Origin: Leclercia sp. AS011
GTDB taxonomy: Bacteria; Pseudomonadota; Gammaproteobacteria; Enterobacterales; Enterobacteriaceae
DNA length: 64,000 nucleotides
Direction of reading: 5' to 3'
Assembly: GCF_037152535.1 (NCBI RefSeq)
Contig: NZ_JBBCMA010000006.1
Location: 62,001-126,000, forward strand
The position numbers were made by a program, and so were the translations under genes. Below, piece by piece: positions 61,897-64,000 of the stretch. The first letter of the stretch is position 1. Every line of letters begins with the position of its first letter. Under the pieces are notes generated by a model. That model had not been told where the DNA came from and made no database searches. It was given only the letters and a program-made list of their open reading frames with translations.

Positions 61897-62734
61897 CTTA
61901 AGCGGCTACAACTTTGCCTATCTGGACGAGCAAACCAAACGCATGATCCGCCGCGCGATACTTAAAGCGGTGGCCATTCCGGGCTATCAGGTGCCGTTCG
62001 GCGGCCGCGAAATGCCGATGCCCTACGGCTGGGGCACGGGCGGTATTCAGATCACCGCCAGCGTGATCGGCGAGTCTGACGTGCTGAAGGTCATTGACCA
62101 GGGTGCCGACGACACCACCAACGCCGTGTCGATCCGCAGCTTCTTCCAGCGCGTAACCGGCGTAAACACCACTGAAAAAACCGAAGACGCGACGCTGATC
62201 CAGACCCGTCACCGCATCCCCGAAACCCCGCTGACAGAAGATCAGATTTTGATTTTCCAGGTGCCGATCCCGGAGCCGCTGCGCTTTATCGAGCCGCGCG
62301 AAACAGAAACCCGCACCATGCATGCGCTGGAAGAGTACGGGGTGATGCAGGTGAAGCTGTATGAGGATATCGCCCGCTTCGGCCATATCGCCACCACCTA
62401 CGCCTACCCGGTGAAGGTGAATGGGCGCTACGTCATGGATCCGTCGCCGATCCCGAAATTCGATAACCCGAAGATGGACATGATGCCCGCCCTGCAGCTG
62501 TTCGGCGCCGGGCGTGAAAAACGCATCTACGCCGTCCCGCCTTACACCCGCGTGGAAAGTCTCGATTTCGACGATCACCCGTTTACGGTGCAGGAGTGGG
62601 ACGAGCCGTGCGCCATCTGCGGATCCAAACACAGCTATCTGGACGAAGTGGTGCTGGACGACACGGGCAAACGGATGTTTGTCTGCTCCGACACCGATTA
62701 CTGCCGCCAACAGAGCGAGGCGAACGGCCAATGA
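61889..62734 (+). CDS. phnJ: Carbon-phosphorus lyase PhnJ (radical SAM)
   Basis: A 281-residue enzyme, near-identical to E. coli PhnJ. The four conserved cysteines are present at 241, 244, 266 and 272 (EPCAICGS; FVCSDTDYC), supplying the unusual 4Fe-4S ligands and the catalytic Cys272. It breaks the C-P bond of 5-phosphoribosyl-1-phosphonate to release the alkane. It overlaps phnI and phnK. Confidence 0.97.
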   Translation: MANLSGYNFAYLDEQTKRMIRRAILKAVAIPGYQVPFGGREMPMPYGWGTGGIQITASVIGESDVLKVIDQGADDTTNAVSIRSFFQRVTGVNTTEKTEDATLIQTRHRIPETPLTEDQILIFQVPIPEPLRFIEPRETETRTMHALEEYGVMQVKLYEDIARFGHIATTYAYPVKVNGRYVMDPSPIPKFDNPKMDMMPALQLFGAGREKRIYAVPPYTRVESLDFDDHPFTVQEWDEPCAICGSKHSYLDEVVLDDTGKRMFVCSDTDYCRQQSEANGQ

Positions 62735-63486
62735 AACCGCTGCTTTCGGTTAATCACCTGACTCACCTTTATGCGCCGGGCAAAGGCTTTAGCGACGTGT
62801 CGTTTGAACTCTGGCCGGGGGAAGTGCTGGGGATCGTCGGCGAGTCTGGCTCCGGCAAAACGACGCTGCTGAAGTCCATCTCTGCGCGCCTCGCGCCGCA
62901 ACACGGTGAGATCCTGTATCAGGGACGCTCCCTCTACGGCATAAGCGAGGCCGAACGCCGTCGCCTGCTGCGCACCGAGTGGGGCGTGGTGCATCAGCAC
63001 CCGATGGACGGCCTGCGCCGTCAGGTCTCGGCGGGAGGCAACATCGGCGAGCGGCTGATGGCCACCGGCGCGCGCCACTACGGCAACATCCGCGCCACCG
63101 CCCAGCACTGGCTGGAGGAGGTGGAAATCCCCGCCTCGCGCATCGCCGACCTGCCGACAACCTTCTCCGGTGGGATGCAGCAGCGTCTGCAGATCGCCCG
63201 CAACCTGGTCACGCACCCGAAGCTGGTGTTTATGGATGAACCCACCGGCGGGCTGGACGTCTCCGTGCAGGCCCGCCTGCTCGACCTGCTGCGCGGCCTG
63301 GTGGTGGAACTGAACCTGGCGGTGGTGATTGTCACCCATGATTTAGGCGTTGCGCGCCTGCTGGCGGACCGCCTGCTGGTGATGAAGCAGGGTCAGGTGG
63401 TGGAAAGTGGGTTAACCGACCGGGTGCTCGACGATCCGCACCATCCGTACACCCAGCTGCTGGTGTCGTCCGTATTGCAGAACTGA
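62731..63486 (+). CDS. phnK: C-P lyase complex ABC protein PhnK
   Basis: A 251-residue ATPase (E. coli 252) with Walker A GESGSGKTT, signature TTFSGGMQQRLQIARNL, and Walker B LVFMDEPTGGLD. It does not act as a transporter but docks on the PhnJ face of the core complex and opens it. The ATG at 62731 overlaps the phnJ stop; a longer frame upstream lies inside phnJ. Confidence 0.96.
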   Translation: MKPLLSVNHLTHLYAPGKGFSDVSFELWPGEVLGIVGESGSGKTTLLKSISARLAPQHGEILYQGRSLYGISEAERRRLLRTEWGVVHQHPMDGLRRQVSAGGNIGERLMATGARHYGNIRATAQHWLEEVEIPASRIADLPTTFSGGMQQRLQIARNLVTHPKLVFMDEPTGGLDVSVQARLLDLLRGLVVELNLAVVIVTHDLGVARLLADRLLVMKQGQVVESGLTDRVLDDPHHPYTQLLVSSVLQN

Positions 63487-63494
63487 GGTTGCTG

Positions 63495-63625
63495 TTGCCC
63501 GGCGGCGCTTCGCTTGCACGGGCCTACGGTTTTGTAGGCCGGGTAAGGCGCAGCCGCCACCCGGCAATGAATCCAGCACCTTCCAGGCCGGGTAAGCGAA
63601 GCGCCACCCGGCATCCCGAACCACG
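63495..63625. repeat. REP elements between phnK and phnL
   Basis: Three GC-rich REP-like units in 130 bases (CCCGGCGGCGCTTCGCTTG..., GTAGGCCGGGTAAGGCG..., CAGGCCGGGTAAGCGAAGC...). They split the operon between the core complex genes and phnL and probably protect the upstream mRNA. Confidence 0.85.
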
Positions 63626-63633
63626 AGGTCAAC

Positions 63634-64000
63634 ATGATCCGCGTCGAAAACGTCAGTAAAACCTTCGTGCTCCACCAGCAAAACGGCGTGCGCCTGCCGG
63701 TGCTGCAAAACGCCTCGTTAGAGGTCAGCAAGGGCGAATGCGTAGTGCTGCACGGCCACTCCGGCAGCGGAAAATCCACCCTGCTGCGCTCCCTGTATGC
63801 CAACTACCTGCCGGATGAAGGCCATATCCATATCCGTCACGGCGACGAATGGGTGGATCTGGTGCAGGCCCCGGCGCGCAAGGTGCGGGATGTGCGTCGC
63901 ACCACCATCGGCTGGGTCAGCCAGTTTTTACGCGTGATCCCGCGCGTCCCGGCGCTGGAGGTGGTGATGCAGCCGCTGCTGGATCTCGGCGTACCGCGTG
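63634..64000 (+). CDS. phnL: C-P lyase ABC protein PhnL, 5' part only
   Basis: The first 122 codons of PhnL are present, ending at the window edge. [20 protein letters not shown] matches the known N-terminus, and Walker [10 protein letters not shown] lies at about residues 40-48. PhnL helps couple phosphonate to ATP and associates with the core complex. The Shine-Dalgarno is GAGGT. The rest, with signature and Walker B, lies beyond the window. Confidence 0.95.
   Translation, partial: MIRVENVSKTFVLHQQNGVRLPVLQNASLEVSKGECVVLHGHSGSGKSTLLRSLYANYLPDEGHIHIRHGDEWVDLVQAPARKVRDVRRTTIGWVSQFLRVIPRVPALEVVMQPLLDLGVPR

Overview
The window is chromosomal DNA from a member of the Enterobacteriaceae, most like Enterobacter, Lelliottia or Leclercia. 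Long blocks keep E. coli gene order with near-identical proteins: frd-blc-sugE-ecn-efp-epmB, yjeJ-yjeI-groLS-yjeH-fxsA-aspA-dcuA-cutA-dsbD-yjdC-tRNA-Phe, and proP-yjcZ-crfC-yjdM-yjdN-phnC to phnL. The genus cannot be fixed from the sequence alone. Several non-E. coli segments interrupt this backbone.

Layout. 1-4.8 kb: end of the fumarate reductase operon, the lipocalin blc, the guanidinium exporter sugE behind a guanidine-II riboswitch, the entericidin locus with its regulator ecnR, and the divergent efp/epmB pair. ampC, which lies between frdD and blc in E. coli, is absent. 4.8-15.6 kb: an AT-rich accessory block between epmB and yjeJ. It holds a membrane-anchored winged-helix regulator, a small Cys-rich ORF, a chaperone-usher pilus operon, and a class II microcin-type locus with two near-identical precursors carrying double-glycine leaders and a CvaA/CvaB-type exporter. 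No immunity gene is obvious, but an antisense ORF between the two precursors is a candidate. 15.6-28.7 kb: yjeJ, yjeI, groEL/ES with a heat-shock promoter, yjeH, fxsA, aspA-dcuA (CRP and FNR sites), cutA-dsbD, yjdC, a LysE exporter with its AraC regulator, and tRNA-Phe.

28.6-32.6 kb: the tRNA-Phe 3' end and its terminator are duplicated nearby, followed by a decayed ATP-binding gene and orphan ORFs, which looks like a remnant of an integrated island. 32.6-48.0 kb: an exopolysaccharide locus. A ten-gene minus-strand operon encodes the initiating sugar-phosphate transferase, an outer-membrane beta-barrel, a short OPX exporter, a Wzc-like co-polymerase with a degenerate kinase site, a flippase, a polymerase, three glycosyltransferases and a small membrane protein. 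Facing it are galE, a probable carbohydrate-active protein and a secreted DUF4832 protein.

48.3-64 kb: proP, kdgT, yjcZ-crfC, yjdM, yjdN and the phosphonate uptake and C-P lyase operon phnCDEFGHIJKL, with phnL cut by the window end. REP-type palindromes separate several phn genes.

Most interesting parts: the duplicated microcin precursors with a possible antisense immunity gene, the kinase-dead-looking Wzc in an operon with no phosphatase, a repeated operator-like element at matched positions upstream of both the LysE exporter gene and its AraC regulator gene, and the tRNA-Phe duplication scar.
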